From Dimargaris cristalligena (Eukaryota; Kickxellomycota; Dimargaritomycetes; Dimargaritales; Dimargaritaceae): DNA of 48,636 nt. The first letter of the stretch is position 1. Each line of letters opens with the position of its first letter. A program made the translations under genes and the position numbers. Location: positions 1 through 48,636 of the forward strand of contig JANBQC010000166.1 in the NCBI GenBank assembly GCA_027576995.1, read 5' to 3'. The notes beneath the pieces were generated by a model that was given only the letters and a program-made list of their open reading frames with translations, ran no database searches and was not told the origin of the DNA. Shown piece by piece: positions 11,047 to 20,900 of this stretch.

Positions 11047-11846
11047 GGTGTATAATCGCTGGAGAAGGACTAGGGGAAGGAATGAAGAGTAAGCTTAGCT
11101 GAGACGAAAGCAAAACAAAGTCGGTAGGGTTTGGAATGGAGGGAGTGCGAGGGGGGCCTATTAGAGAGGACGTAAAAGGCGGGGGATATCAGGAGAAACC
11201 TCACCTAAGTCCTGCAGTAATCAGTACCATAAGAATGACGCAGGGCTTGCTAGAGGGAGGAGTGCGGTGGCTTTTACACAGGTGGTGTTGCGGGTCACAC
11301 AAGCCGCGTATTGAGCGAGAGTTAAACATCGCAGTAGTAGTAGTCGGTCGCTTATCTAATTACCCTCCTTCCCCAGCGGAGTTTACAGTCCCCGTTGTTC
11401 AAGAACCGCTTAGGGTTAGGGTGTTTCCCTAATCCTGGTTTAGTTAGTGCCATTAAAGATGCATCAAACTGGACTGGACCGGTTATGCATTGCACTATTC
11501 GCATCGAGGCTACATGTATTTATTAATAGGAAAAGGCGGGATAAGGAATGCTAAAAGCACGGAGGCGAGAGGCAATGGATAAGACATAGTAAGTAACAGC
11601 CAAGGGGTGGTAAAAACACAAAGAGGCCCGCGCGATACGACAAGTGGGACGCGGCGGCTGTGCTGGCGGTGGTCTACGGGGAGAAACGAACCCCATTGAT
11701 AAGGCCAGGTAGTGTTTTCCTCGGCCTTTCTTCCCTCCTCCAAGGCTCCGTTCGCAGCCTCTTTCCGCACTGAAGAGACATACACCCCCACCTTCTTCTT
11801 CTCCTTCTCTCTAAAGCATCTTTTAATCGATCTCCTAGGACATGGT
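11047..11846. other. Intergenic, no gene seen
   Basis: This holds the promoter side of the small membrane-protein gene and the 3' flank of RLP24. Open frames here look like chance. Two tandem TTAGGG units lie at 11410-11421. Confidence 0.5.
11410..11421 (+). repeat. Two tandem telomere-type TTAGGG units
   Basis: TTAGGGTTAGGG is the common fungal telomere unit, here present only twice and inside genic DNA. It may be chance or a telobox-like protein site. Confidence 0.4.
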
Positions 11847-12564
11847 CTAATCCTCCTCCATGGACTCGTTGTTCTGGCCCTCCTCGACCAGCTTCTGACC
11901 GGAGGCGGCTTCGGCGAGCTGCTTCTGGGCGGCCAGTTTGTTTTGTACGGCGGACATGGCGGCCTTGGCGGTTTCGGTGTAAGCGCCGACGAGCTGGATG
12001 TTGGTCTGGACCTCGCGGATATTTTCGGAGCGGTCCTTCTCCTTGTTGCCCTCCATACGGGTCTGGAAGAAGGCGCCTTCGCGCTTGGCCCGGATCTGCT
12101 GGATGCGCTGCATGGCCTTGAGGGTGGTGGCCATAAGGTCCCGGTCGTACCGCACGGGGATGTTGCGCCGCTTTTCGAACTCGAGGGACTGGTCAATGGT
12201 CATTTCCTTGCCAGACGACTTGCGGAAGGCCTTGGTCCAGCGCAGCTTGCGAGGAGCCCGCTTCATCTTGAAGTTGCGGTGGCATTTGGACCGACAAAAC
12301 CGGAAAATCTGGCAGGGGTGTGTGTGTATCATCGTGGCCCATAGGGGTAGAGGCAAATAGAGATGGTGTGGTTAGAGGACCGGCGTAGGCAGGGCTAGGA
12401 AAGACTAGGGTTAAAATAATAACCACTGCGTTGGCCGGCTTAAAGGCCGGGACAAGACCCATATTGGTTTTATATTATCTTACCTTGCTGTCATTCCGGA
12501 CAAAGGCGGTACCGTGGCCGGGGTAGACGGTCGACGAGCAAAAGTAACACTTTTCTAATCTCAT
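11847..12564 (-). CDS. RLP24: Ribosome biogenesis protein Rlp24
   Basis: Rlp24 is the assembly-stage placeholder for ribosomal protein eL24. It travels on pre-60S particles to the cytoplasm, where it recruits and activates the AAA ATPase Drg1 and is then exchanged for eL24. Two exons, 12484-12564 and 11847-12308, join in phase 0 (donor GTAAGA, acceptor CTGCCAG) for 180 residues. The L24e zinc motif is complete: Cys6 and Cys9 in KCYFC, Cys32 and Cys36 in FCRSKC. Next come the basic [12 protein letters not shown] stretch and [12 protein letters not shown], which separate Rlp24 from eL24. The C-terminal tail is Gln/Glu-rich and a little short compared with yeast (199 residues). Codons are strongly biased, as expected for a highly expressed assembly factor. 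Confidence 0.95.
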
Positions 12565-14251
12565 GGTGTATAATAGGCGGAATTAGCCGAGGAGGTTGCC
12601 GAGTGTATAGAGAACAGGTCGGGAGTAGAATACAGGCAGCTACAGCAATGCAATAAAGAACGCCTTTCCTATACAACTAATATGGGTTAAGCTGAGAAAA
12701 TGGGGAAGAATCGGAACAATGAGGGAAGGCCAAAGGAGAACTGTAGCGGATTCAACAAAACTTCTATGGCTTTTTCGACCAGTATAGTAATAATTATGGC
12801 CTGCGCTGTCCCAGGCAAAAGTGGTGGTGCTGAAGAAAAAAAAACTATTGACACTTGTTAGTATGGCATAGTATTGTCCTCTCTCTCTCTCTCTCTCTCC
12901 CTCTCCCTCTCCCTCTCCCTCTCTCTCTCTTTATCATCGCTTTACACTAGCTATGGTAGAGTAAGATGATTCCCCGCTTTGAACCCCATTTTTTTCACCT
13001 ATTCAAATCTTATTAGGTGAAAAGCCCCTTCTGGCTGGGGGACTCGGCTAAGCATGGAAGGGAAGTTACATGACCCATTATGACCACGTGATCCACCACC
13101 GCCCACTGTTCTTATTAGATTAATCAATTGCAGGGATAAATAGTCAGCTAATAATGGAAAAGGAGGGAGGGTTAAGATAAATATACCTCGCCTGCTACTT
13201 TTACATTTCCCTTGCCTAACTCAAGCTATTGAGCGGGCTATACTTGAAGGATTCTTTCCGGACGGCCCAGTAACCGGACCCCAAGATATCACCCCTTGTT
13301 TAGGGGCGTCAAAACCCCGAAATTCAAATTATACTGACCCAGTGGTTCAGTGAATATGGCAAAAGGCCAAATGGGGGGGGGTATGAGAAACTTGCCACAC
13401 CTAAGCATTAATACTCACCGCTCTTACGCCGCACACCCCAGTTCACGAAAACACATAAAAAATCACCTTGGTCGTTTAGACCGACTATAACCCCGCCCGG
13501 TTTTTAAGCGCTGGCTCCGATTTCGGGCCGTTGATTTTACCAATCGCCCTTAATGAATGTCCATGCGACGACTACATCGCCTGGTTAGCTCTAGGGTTAT
13601 AATTAGATCCCCGTTGGCATTGTTAATAGTAGGGTACCTTAATCACTGGACTTCAGGCGGCAGGGGTGCTCCACATTTAGAAAGCGGAGCCGTGGCCTGC
13701 ACCAGATCCCCCCTGTGGCTGCCCATCAAATCCGGACTGCTTCTTGCTCCTTAGTGTGATAAAATGCACATGGGGGTAACTTGGCCTAGGAACTAAGAGG
13801 TTCCTAAGCCCCAATTGTCGGGAGCTCCTTAACCAGAGCAGTCAGGCTGGCCCCAGTGTAACGGCGGGCATTGTTTCTGCTTCCTAAATCTCCTGACCTG
13901 AGCCTCATTGCCCCTTTGGGAGGCTGGCCATCGTAACGACTACCCTCGTCCGCTCGCATTAGCCATCGTAGAAGCGTCGAGCCAAGAGTGGAAGAATGTT
14001 CACAATTCCCCTCATTTAACTGTCCAGTATCTAACAACTATCTTATTGACTAACTAACATTAGCCGGCCCTTTGGTATTGGATATTGTGTGCCCTTTCCT
14101 CCCTACCAGGTAGCGGCGGGCCTTCTGTACCATACTACTGCCCATTCCACAGTTTCAATACTATCCCATCCGCCCGCTTACCCTTCCTTCTCCACCTCGC
14201 TCGATTCCCCTCCCCTTCCCGCTTGATTAGCGGGGTAAGTCATCCGCCACA
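12565..14251. other. Divergent intergenic region
   Basis: Promoter space between RLP24 (minus) and the HbrB-like gene (plus). It contains the CT microsatellite. About 13640-13990 is moderately GC-rich and open on both strands, but shows no recognisable product. A GGGGTAAGTC site at about 14234, just before the HbrB start, could mark a 5' UTR intron donor; no matching upstream exon is established. Confidence 0.4.
12878..12931. repeat. CT-rich microsatellite
   Basis: About 54 nt of pure pyrimidine: (CT)n, then CTCCCT-type units, then (CT)n again. It lies upstream of RLP24 and is a candidate poly(dC-dT) promoter element, though function is not shown. Confidence 0.9.
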
Positions 14252-16282
14252 ATGGAGCCGCCTCGCTTCGCTCCCAGCCGCTCCCGCCCCAAAACACCCA
14301 CCAGTCCCAACCGCATATTGTCGTCGCCCTCTAGTTCGACTGCCCTGAACCCCGGCCCCAGCAAACTCCAAGCTGGTCAGCCACCGAGCCCGACCAACTC
14401 ATCGTCGACACCGCCCCCTTCTTCGCCTCCACCACCCCCACCGCCTCCACCCCCTCCGTCCTCACTAGCCCACCCCCCTCCGAAATCCTCGGATAGGAAA
14501 CCACCGAGCCGCTCGCTCCATTCTCCGGCCCCTGTTCCAGGGAGCGGCTCGCTTCGACCGCCGCATTGCCATGGGCCACCCCCACCGTCCGTGTACAGCC
14601 GGTCCATGAGCTTCACCGCGATTCCTCCCCCAAACGCTGGAACTGGTCCGAATAAGAGTCACTATAACCCGGCCTACCGCCCCGCTCACCCCCCGCCCAT
14701 CACCACGAACCCCAATGCCAACAAGTCGTCCATTCAGGTGGCTAATCCCCCGAGCAGTGGTCCGAATGGTCACCATTCCCCTGCTCTAGGCTATGGCTTG
14801 CCAGCTCCCCATTCGCCGTATATGCATCCCCAGGCTAACCATTCCACCTCGAGTGCCGGCATGTACCACCCCAACGCGAGCTCATCCGCCATCTCCGCGG
14901 CAATGGCCGCCTCGGGGGCGCTTTACAGCTCGAGTGCGACGACTCCGACCCCGGGGGGTATGGGTTCCAACTTCAACTACCCCGCCCCAGGTTCTTCAGT
15001 AGGCTCCGCCCACAGCCCCCTGGTCGGCCACCACGCCGTTCCCCAGAGCCGGGTCCCTTCGCTTATGAGTCCACGCACTCCGTCGTCACCCTTTTCGAGT
15101 CGCTCGGGCTCCTTTGCCCCGTCCTCCGCCGGCCCTCCTCCGTCCCCCCACCCTTTACTGCGGCTGGCCTCCAATACCCAGCTGCAGCAGCACCAGCTCC
15201 AACAGCAACAGCATGGATCACACCCCCACTTGTACTCGCACCACCCCCACTCCCATTCCCATCTACACCACCATCCGTCCCACCCGGAGCCCCCCCTGGA
15301 TCGACTGGCCGGCTCACCCGGCGGGATTTCCTCCCCGTTTCCTGCGGCCGGTTTGATGGCCACTTCCGTCTCGATGTATTCCATGGGGTCGGCTAGCAGT
15401 CCCTCCCTCAATATGGCCGGCCTTGCCTCCCCCTTCGCCAATGCCCATGGCCCCGTCCCTAGTAGCCCCTTTTCCCCCTATCTCCCCCATTTTATGGTAA
15501 GCTCGCCGTCCATTAGTCGCTCCCTTACGATGGTGGATGCCAAGAGTATGAGCCGGGAAGCCTCCACCCACATCAACGAAAAAGCCCACGCCGATGATCC
15601 TTGGTCCATGTTATCTGCCCAAGTGCTTCCCCTGTTCAACGGCGATGAACCAGCCCGTAAAATCGAAGAGCTAAGCCAGCTGACCGTGGCCTGTCTCAAA
15701 TCAGGGAAAACCAGCACGACCATGATCCCGGATATCCAAGAGCTCTTGGCTACCGGCACATTAACCATCCTGGGTAAATTACAAAGCGCATCCGACGAGA
15801 AACTGATGCAGAAATTGGGGGAAATCTGGAATACCTTCGCCGCCATGACTCTACCCCGGTTGGAGGGAATTTTCCAATCTCTCCAATTTCTGACCGGCGA
15901 CTCCCATAGCTCACATACCCACTCCTCGCAACCACCATTCCCATCCTCGGCACCATCCGCCCCTAATTCATCATCAAGAACGGCTGCGCCAGCGGCTACC
16001 TCGTTTGCCCATTATCTCCCCCATTACAGCATCCGGCGGGATTGTATGCTGTGTTTACGGGACCTTGCTATTCTGCCTAACTACGGCCGTATCGAAGCGG
16101 TACTGGCCCATATTCTCGCCGATCCCAACCAGCTGCTCAAAGTCACCCAGTATATTCCCCGGATTTTCCAAATGCTCGCCATGTTGAGTTTTCTGCACAC
16201 CAATGACGAAGGCCAGGTCTTGATTGACCGGATATGGGATCAGGTACGCCTTTTATTTCTCAACTTGCAGGAGCCCGAGTAA
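14252..16282 (+). CDS. HbrB/Bit61-family TORC2 subunit
   Basis: The HbrB family (Aspergillus HbrB, yeast Bit61/Bit2, animal PRR5/Protor) are non-catalytic subunits of TOR complex 2. That complex controls actin, sphingolipids and AGC kinases at the plasma membrane. The 676-residue ORF has two parts. The first about 450 residues are disordered and Pro/Ser-rich, with poly-Pro near residues 55-70 and a Gln/His-rich tract at about 310-347. From about 450 lies the conserved domain: VLPLFNGDE, then WNTFAAMTLPRLEGIFQSLQF, close to the family's L-P-x-LEG-x-F-x-PLQ block. It ends with IPRIFQMLAMLSFLHTNDE. A Ser/His-rich insert divides the domain. The start is the first ATG after 5' UTR-like sequence. 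The stop overlaps a perfect donor (GA|GTAAGT), so a spliced extension cannot be excluded. Confidence 0.83.
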   Translation: MEPPRFAPSRSRPKTPTSPNRILSSPSSSTALNPGPSKLQAGQPPSPTNSSSTPPPSSPPPPPPPPPPPSSLAHPPPKSSDRKPPSRSLHSPAPVPGSGSLRPPHCHGPPPPSVYSRSMSFTAIPPPNAGTGPNKSHYNPAYRPAHPPPITTNPNANKSSIQVANPPSSGPNGHHSPALGYGLPAPHSPYMHPQANHSTSSAGMYHPNASSSAISAAMAASGALYSSSATTPTPGGMGSNFNYPAPGSSVGSAHSPLVGHHAVPQSRVPSLMSPRTPSSPFSSRSGSFAPSSAGPPPSPHPLLRLASNTQLQQHQLQQQQHGSHPHLYSHHPHSHSHLHHHPSHPEPPLDRLAGSPGGISSPFPAAGLMATSVSMYSMGSASSPSLNMAGLASPFANAHGPVPSSPFSPYLPHFMVSSPSISRSLTMVDAKSMSREASTHINEKAHADDPWSMLSAQVLPLFNGDEPARKIEELSQLTVACLKSGKTSTTMIPDIQELLATGTLTILGKLQSASDEKLMQKLGEIWNTFAAMTLPRLEGIFQSLQFLTGDSHSSHTHSSQPPFPSSAPSAPNSSSRTAAPAATSFAHYLPHYSIRRDCMLCLRDLAILPNYGRIEAVLAHILADPNQLLKVTQYIPRIFQMLAMLSFLHTNDEGQVLIDRIWDQVRLLFLNLQEPE

Positions 16283-16934
16283 GTCACTGATAAATTAGTA
16301 AAACACCGACTGGCCAGGGCCTCTCTAATCCAATTACCCCTCTCCTTTTTATTCTCATTCTGCTTCCCAACGTGGCTGGTACGTGGGATGCGAATTCTCT
16401 GTAAACGATGGGCTGTGTATTTCTCATCCGAATTCGACATATATAATTTTTACTTTTTCTTTTTCGAGTCGACACCCCAGTTGAGCTTGTGTGTTTAAGT
16501 CATGTCCATGCACTGCGTGTTATTTTTTATATTTGGCATACAACTATTTAACGAACTATAAGAATGCAAGCCGAGCGCTGTTGCATTCCTTAGCGTTACC
16601 TTGGGGATGGTCAAAGTATAGCACTTACAAGCTTTTCAACGCCAAAGGGCATCGCTGCAAAATTAGGCCTTCTCAGAGAGACATCTGGCAAATCCCCGTA
16701 AAAATGAAAATTGTTAATCAGTTAAAATTGTAATTCCTGGCCAATAACTAAAAACCTAAATAGGGTCCGGATTTATGGGTTAGCGGTGAAATCATTTAGG
16801 TTATTAAGAAGCCAAAACACTAGCTATGCTTTGAAGGGCTATTTATTTGGATATAAATGTATATCACAGCAAAGTAGAAATCATCATAGAAACAGGGGGT
16901 CATCTGGATAACTAGGACCAGACCAATACATCCA
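16283..16934. other. Convergent 3' flanks, no gene seen
   Basis: AT-rich spacer between the HbrB-like gene and the small minus-strand gene. Open frames here are short and featureless. Confidence 0.6.
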
Positions 16935-17733
16935 TTAAATTCTTTGGCAAATGTAACGAAGTAATGCGCTACGGCTGTGGCTCCCGAGCATTTGGACTGG
17001 CGTATATCAGTCATATATATGGGTAGAGTTTCGTTAATCAATGTTTGGGAAATACAACGGACATAAAATAATTAGAAAAATGTTTGTTAAAAGTATGTTA
17101 AATATTGACTTTGATCCGTTCGGGGTGGGCGCGAATATGTAGATTAGGGGCCATTAAAATACATAGTGGTACGATGGGGATTGGTATAAGTAACGGCACT
17201 CTGAACTTACCATTAGACTGGGAAGACATAATCAACGCCTTGAGTTGGTTACAGACATGGGGCTCCGCAATTCGGTTCTCCGCTTGCTCCAGTTCAAGGA
17301 TCAACGCACTTTGAATATACATGACCATGGTCTCTATAGAATTGATGATGTAATTAAATTGGTATATATATATATATATATAGGTATTGTTCCCATTAAT
17401 TGGTCTGAATTTATCCCTAACCCTATGCTCTTAGACTATACAGCAGAGGCGAGCTGGCGAATACTATCCACCAAATATTAACTTACCGGGTAGGTTAAGC
17501 TGGGGATTGGCAATGATAGCTTGCAGTGACTGCCGTATGAATTGACTAACGAGTACAAAACACTGCTGCTGAACCGAGAGTTCAGCCAGCGTCGGGTTCT
17601 CAGAAGCCACCGTTGGTGCCGTGGGTCCCGCTGAAGTGGATTCGGAAAAGCCGACTTTACGGTTGAGCTCATCGAGCCAGTCCGGGGTTCCCGCCGAGCT
17701 ATCACTGGAATTCCGGGACTCGTTAGCGAACAT
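16935..17733 (-). CDS. Unknown 143-residue helical protein (3 exons)
   Basis: Three exons, 17487-17733, 17211-17333 and 16935-16996, join in frame (phases 1 and 1; donors GTAAGT twice; acceptors CTATAG and CGCCAG). The product starts MFANESRNSSDSS, has a Ser/Thr-rich tail of about 50 residues, then two or three predicted helices (LVSQFIRQSLQAII; YIQSALILELEQAENRI; LLRYICQRI). I do not recognise the family. Intron 1 contains a (TA)10 repeat. The gene lies 185 nt beyond the RAV1 stop on the same strand. Upstream in-frame codons (HHPELRA before the ATG) follow an ATAG acceptor that is phase-compatible with a donor near the RAV1 3' end, so this may be the C-terminal part of Rav1 rather than a separate gene. 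Confidence 0.5.
17363..17382. repeat. (TA)10 microsatellite within an intron
   Basis: Ten perfect TA units inside the first intron of the 143-residue gene. Confidence 0.9.
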
Positions 17734-17918
17734 GGCCCGGAGTTCGGGGTGGTGCTATGTTACGTTAATCGGGGCAATCAATTTGTAAAAATAAAAATTG
17801 AAGGAATCAGGCGAAAAATAATAGGGCAGTGGTTAGATAATAGGTAAATATAATTGTCCAGGTTATAGCCCCAAACACCAAAACTGGTCGTCTCACAACC
17901 AAATCATTTCAAGGCCCT

Positions 17919-20900
17919 TTAAACGCATATGGTAAGGTGGGGGTGGTGGACGGGAGGATACCAAGTATACTTTACCTTCCAGGATTCTGCTTCGCGCACC
18001 TGGGCCTGCCATTGCCGGAATTTAATTCGGAACTCTTCATTCGAGCCTCCCAGTAGGGCCGCCAACAAATCATGATGCAGGTGTAACGACGCCAAGGCGG
18101 CGGAATAGTTTTCCACCCGTGCATAGCCGATGCTCGCTGCGGTTAGTGCCGTAATAAGCACCAGGCGGAAACGGACTATAGCGTAGGGCCAAATACTGGG
18201 GGACGCCAAGTTGGGACTAAGGGGGTTGTTGTGGGTATTCGACGAAGCAGCCCTAGCTAATTGACCAGTACTACACGAGAAAAGACGGCCGGTGCTGTCA
18301 GGGGCACACGCCAGAGTGGTGGCCATCTGGTCGACTAGGAGGGGTAGGGTGCGTCCCAGTTCGGTCAACCGGAGTGCTAATGCACTCGGTGTAGCTTTCG
18401 TCAGTAAGCTCTGGAAATCACGCACACTGTTGAATTCCAGTGTGTCATACAAACGGGCCAGGTGGAAGGGTGATTGTTGGGCATCCATTGTCGAAGGTCG
18501 CAGAGTGCCGTCAGAGGACGGCTGTTGGGTTGGACGATGTAACCGTAGCAAGGTGGCCAACGCAGTGGCACCCCGCCGATCGAGCCACCACAATACACTA
18601 TCCAATATAGTGCTTTGGCATACTTGCACCATCGATTTATCAATGCCTGGCTGACTGGGTTCCGATGGCGGTGTTTCAAAAGGAACGGTCATTAGGCTAA
18701 CCACGTGTTCCAGGTCGTCCAGCAAAAGTTGGCTCGTTTCAATGGCACCATCAGCATGGCTTCGACAGATATAGTCCAGGAATTGCCGGACCAGATCCTG
18801 GTGGTAAATACCGAGAAGGGTTTGGAACCGGTCCAAGAGTTGAGTTAGTTCACTGGAGACGACCGGAGGCGAATCGGGCTCTGCTTTAGCGGACAGGTCA
18901 TTTCCTAACTCTGCCATACAGGTAGAGGATATTGCCTTCCGGCTAGCTTGTGGGGGATCCCAGCCCCAGTCCCCGTAATCAAATGTGCCCGTTGCCAGTT
19001 GATCGGCCGTGGAACTAGTGGATCCTTGCCAAGTAGAGGCATAGCCCGAACTTGCTGATGCGGGGGCCTTGGTGCTGCTGTCTAAGGCGTCAAAGTACTG
19101 CCCCCGCCGTTGTTGTACCCACTGCCAAACAGCCCAACCTACCCAGGGCAGTCCCACCCGCTGGTAGTGACAAAGGCACCGTAGGGCTAACGAAGCAAAC
19201 ACGGTGGGTTGTATCAATGGTGATTTGGATGTGGACTGTCTGAATAACGGGGTCGGATGCCCACGGGCCTTCAATCGATCCACGGTATCCACAAACAGTA
19301 ACAGCTCCGGATCAAACTTGGGCGACAAGCTGGGTTCGGCCTGCGCATTGGTAGTGGAGGGGTCGTCGGAACGCCGGCTCCAGAGTTCCACTAGGGCCGG
19401 GACCCACACCGACGGCGGGTCGCCCACCAACTGACGCAAGAGCAGGACCTGCCACAAATCGGCCCGTTTCTCCGCGGCCGGCAGCAGTTCACCGCACACT
19501 AGGTGGGTCAGGACGGGGCCTTGGTCACTCGCTTCGTAGGTTCGGCACAGCGCCACGGCCAAGGCGGGGTCGTGCAACTGACGTAGACATACGTTCACGG
19601 CATCCGCCAGCCGATCCGCCAGCAGGAAGAAAGCGGCCGCGAGTTCGAAGCGCTGTTTACCCAGGAGGACGAACGCATTCTTATTGGCCGCCGTCCGCCA
19701 GCGCGGTTCGGCAAAGTCGTGATTCAAAAATTTCATCATGGCGGCTTGCTCCGGGTGGCCGTGGCTGGTCTTCCACAAAGCCAGCAGGACCGTTTTCCGG
19801 CGCAGCGCCAGATAAAACAGCATACTGGCCAGGGGGTTCCGCTGGGCATGGAGGTACTGCTGTTGTGCGATCACTTCTAGGAGGCTGCGCACCGCCCCGG
19901 GGGTCGGGAGCCAGAATATGGCCCCGGCCCGGCGGGCATCCTGCCACAGGAGGCGGTCGCCGTTCCACTGCCGGATGGTGGCTAACAGACCATCCTGGGA
20001 TTCGCTCAGTCGGCCCCAGGCACATAGGCGGGGGTCCGCCTGATGTATACCAATTTGGTCCTTGGCGATCCGATAACTAGCGGCATCCCGGCTGGTCAAA
20101 TCGTAGGGGGACTGGGTGGCCGCGTAAAAAAGGCGAAGCCTCAGCAAAAAGTGTTGACCGGCATTGTCAATCGGAATCGAGACCCGTTGGACATCGATCA
20201 CGGCGGTTGCGACACTAAGCAGCGTATTCGTATCATCGGTGGATAGTCCGGGTAGGCGTTGGGTTTTGGCAAATTTCTGGAACCACTGGAGGTCCTGTTC
20301 CGTCAGCAGTCGGTCAGTCGCCTCGTCCCTCGAAGATCTATTCGTTGCGGACCCCCAGTCTTGGCTCAGCAGTCCGGACGTGCCGTTACCCGACGGGTGG
20401 TCATCATGGTCGTCAAAAAGGCCGGCGTAGTTCGATCGGCTCGCCAAGGTGGTGGTTGAACGTAGGCCATTGGATGGGGCCTGTCTTCCTTTATCCTGTG
20501 GGGAACTGGAGGGCTTCCACACGGGGAAATGGGCCGCGAGGGGTAGGGGGAGAAGAGCCGGGGCGGTCTGGTTGGGGTCTAAAGTACCTTCCTCCCGGAG
20601 GGTACTAATAATATGGCCCATGATCCGGGATACCCGGTCGGTCCGCTGTTCCCAGAGGACTAGGCCCTGAAGAGCCTCCGGGTGGTACGGGGGTTGTGTC
20701 ATGGTGGGTCCTTCCGTCCCTGTGGGGTAAGCGATTTCCAATACCGTGCCCGGAGGGTCGGCCCCCATCCCTTCGGATGCAGGAGCAAATGTCAGCGCAA
20801 CGGAGGCATCCACCAGGATGGTGCAGTGTCCGAAACTGTAAACCAAAGCCCCCGTGGGTAGCCACGCGAGGCACTGGATAGGGTCATACAGGGGAGACGC

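Noticed and set aside
11510..12344. Plus- and minus-strand frames of about 210-230 codons over RLP24
   Set aside because: They overlap the well-supported RLP24 exons and are low-complexity shadows.
14331..15441. Long minus-strand frames opposite the HbrB-like gene
   Set aside because: Shadows of the GC-rich, proline-coding plus-strand gene; no family features.
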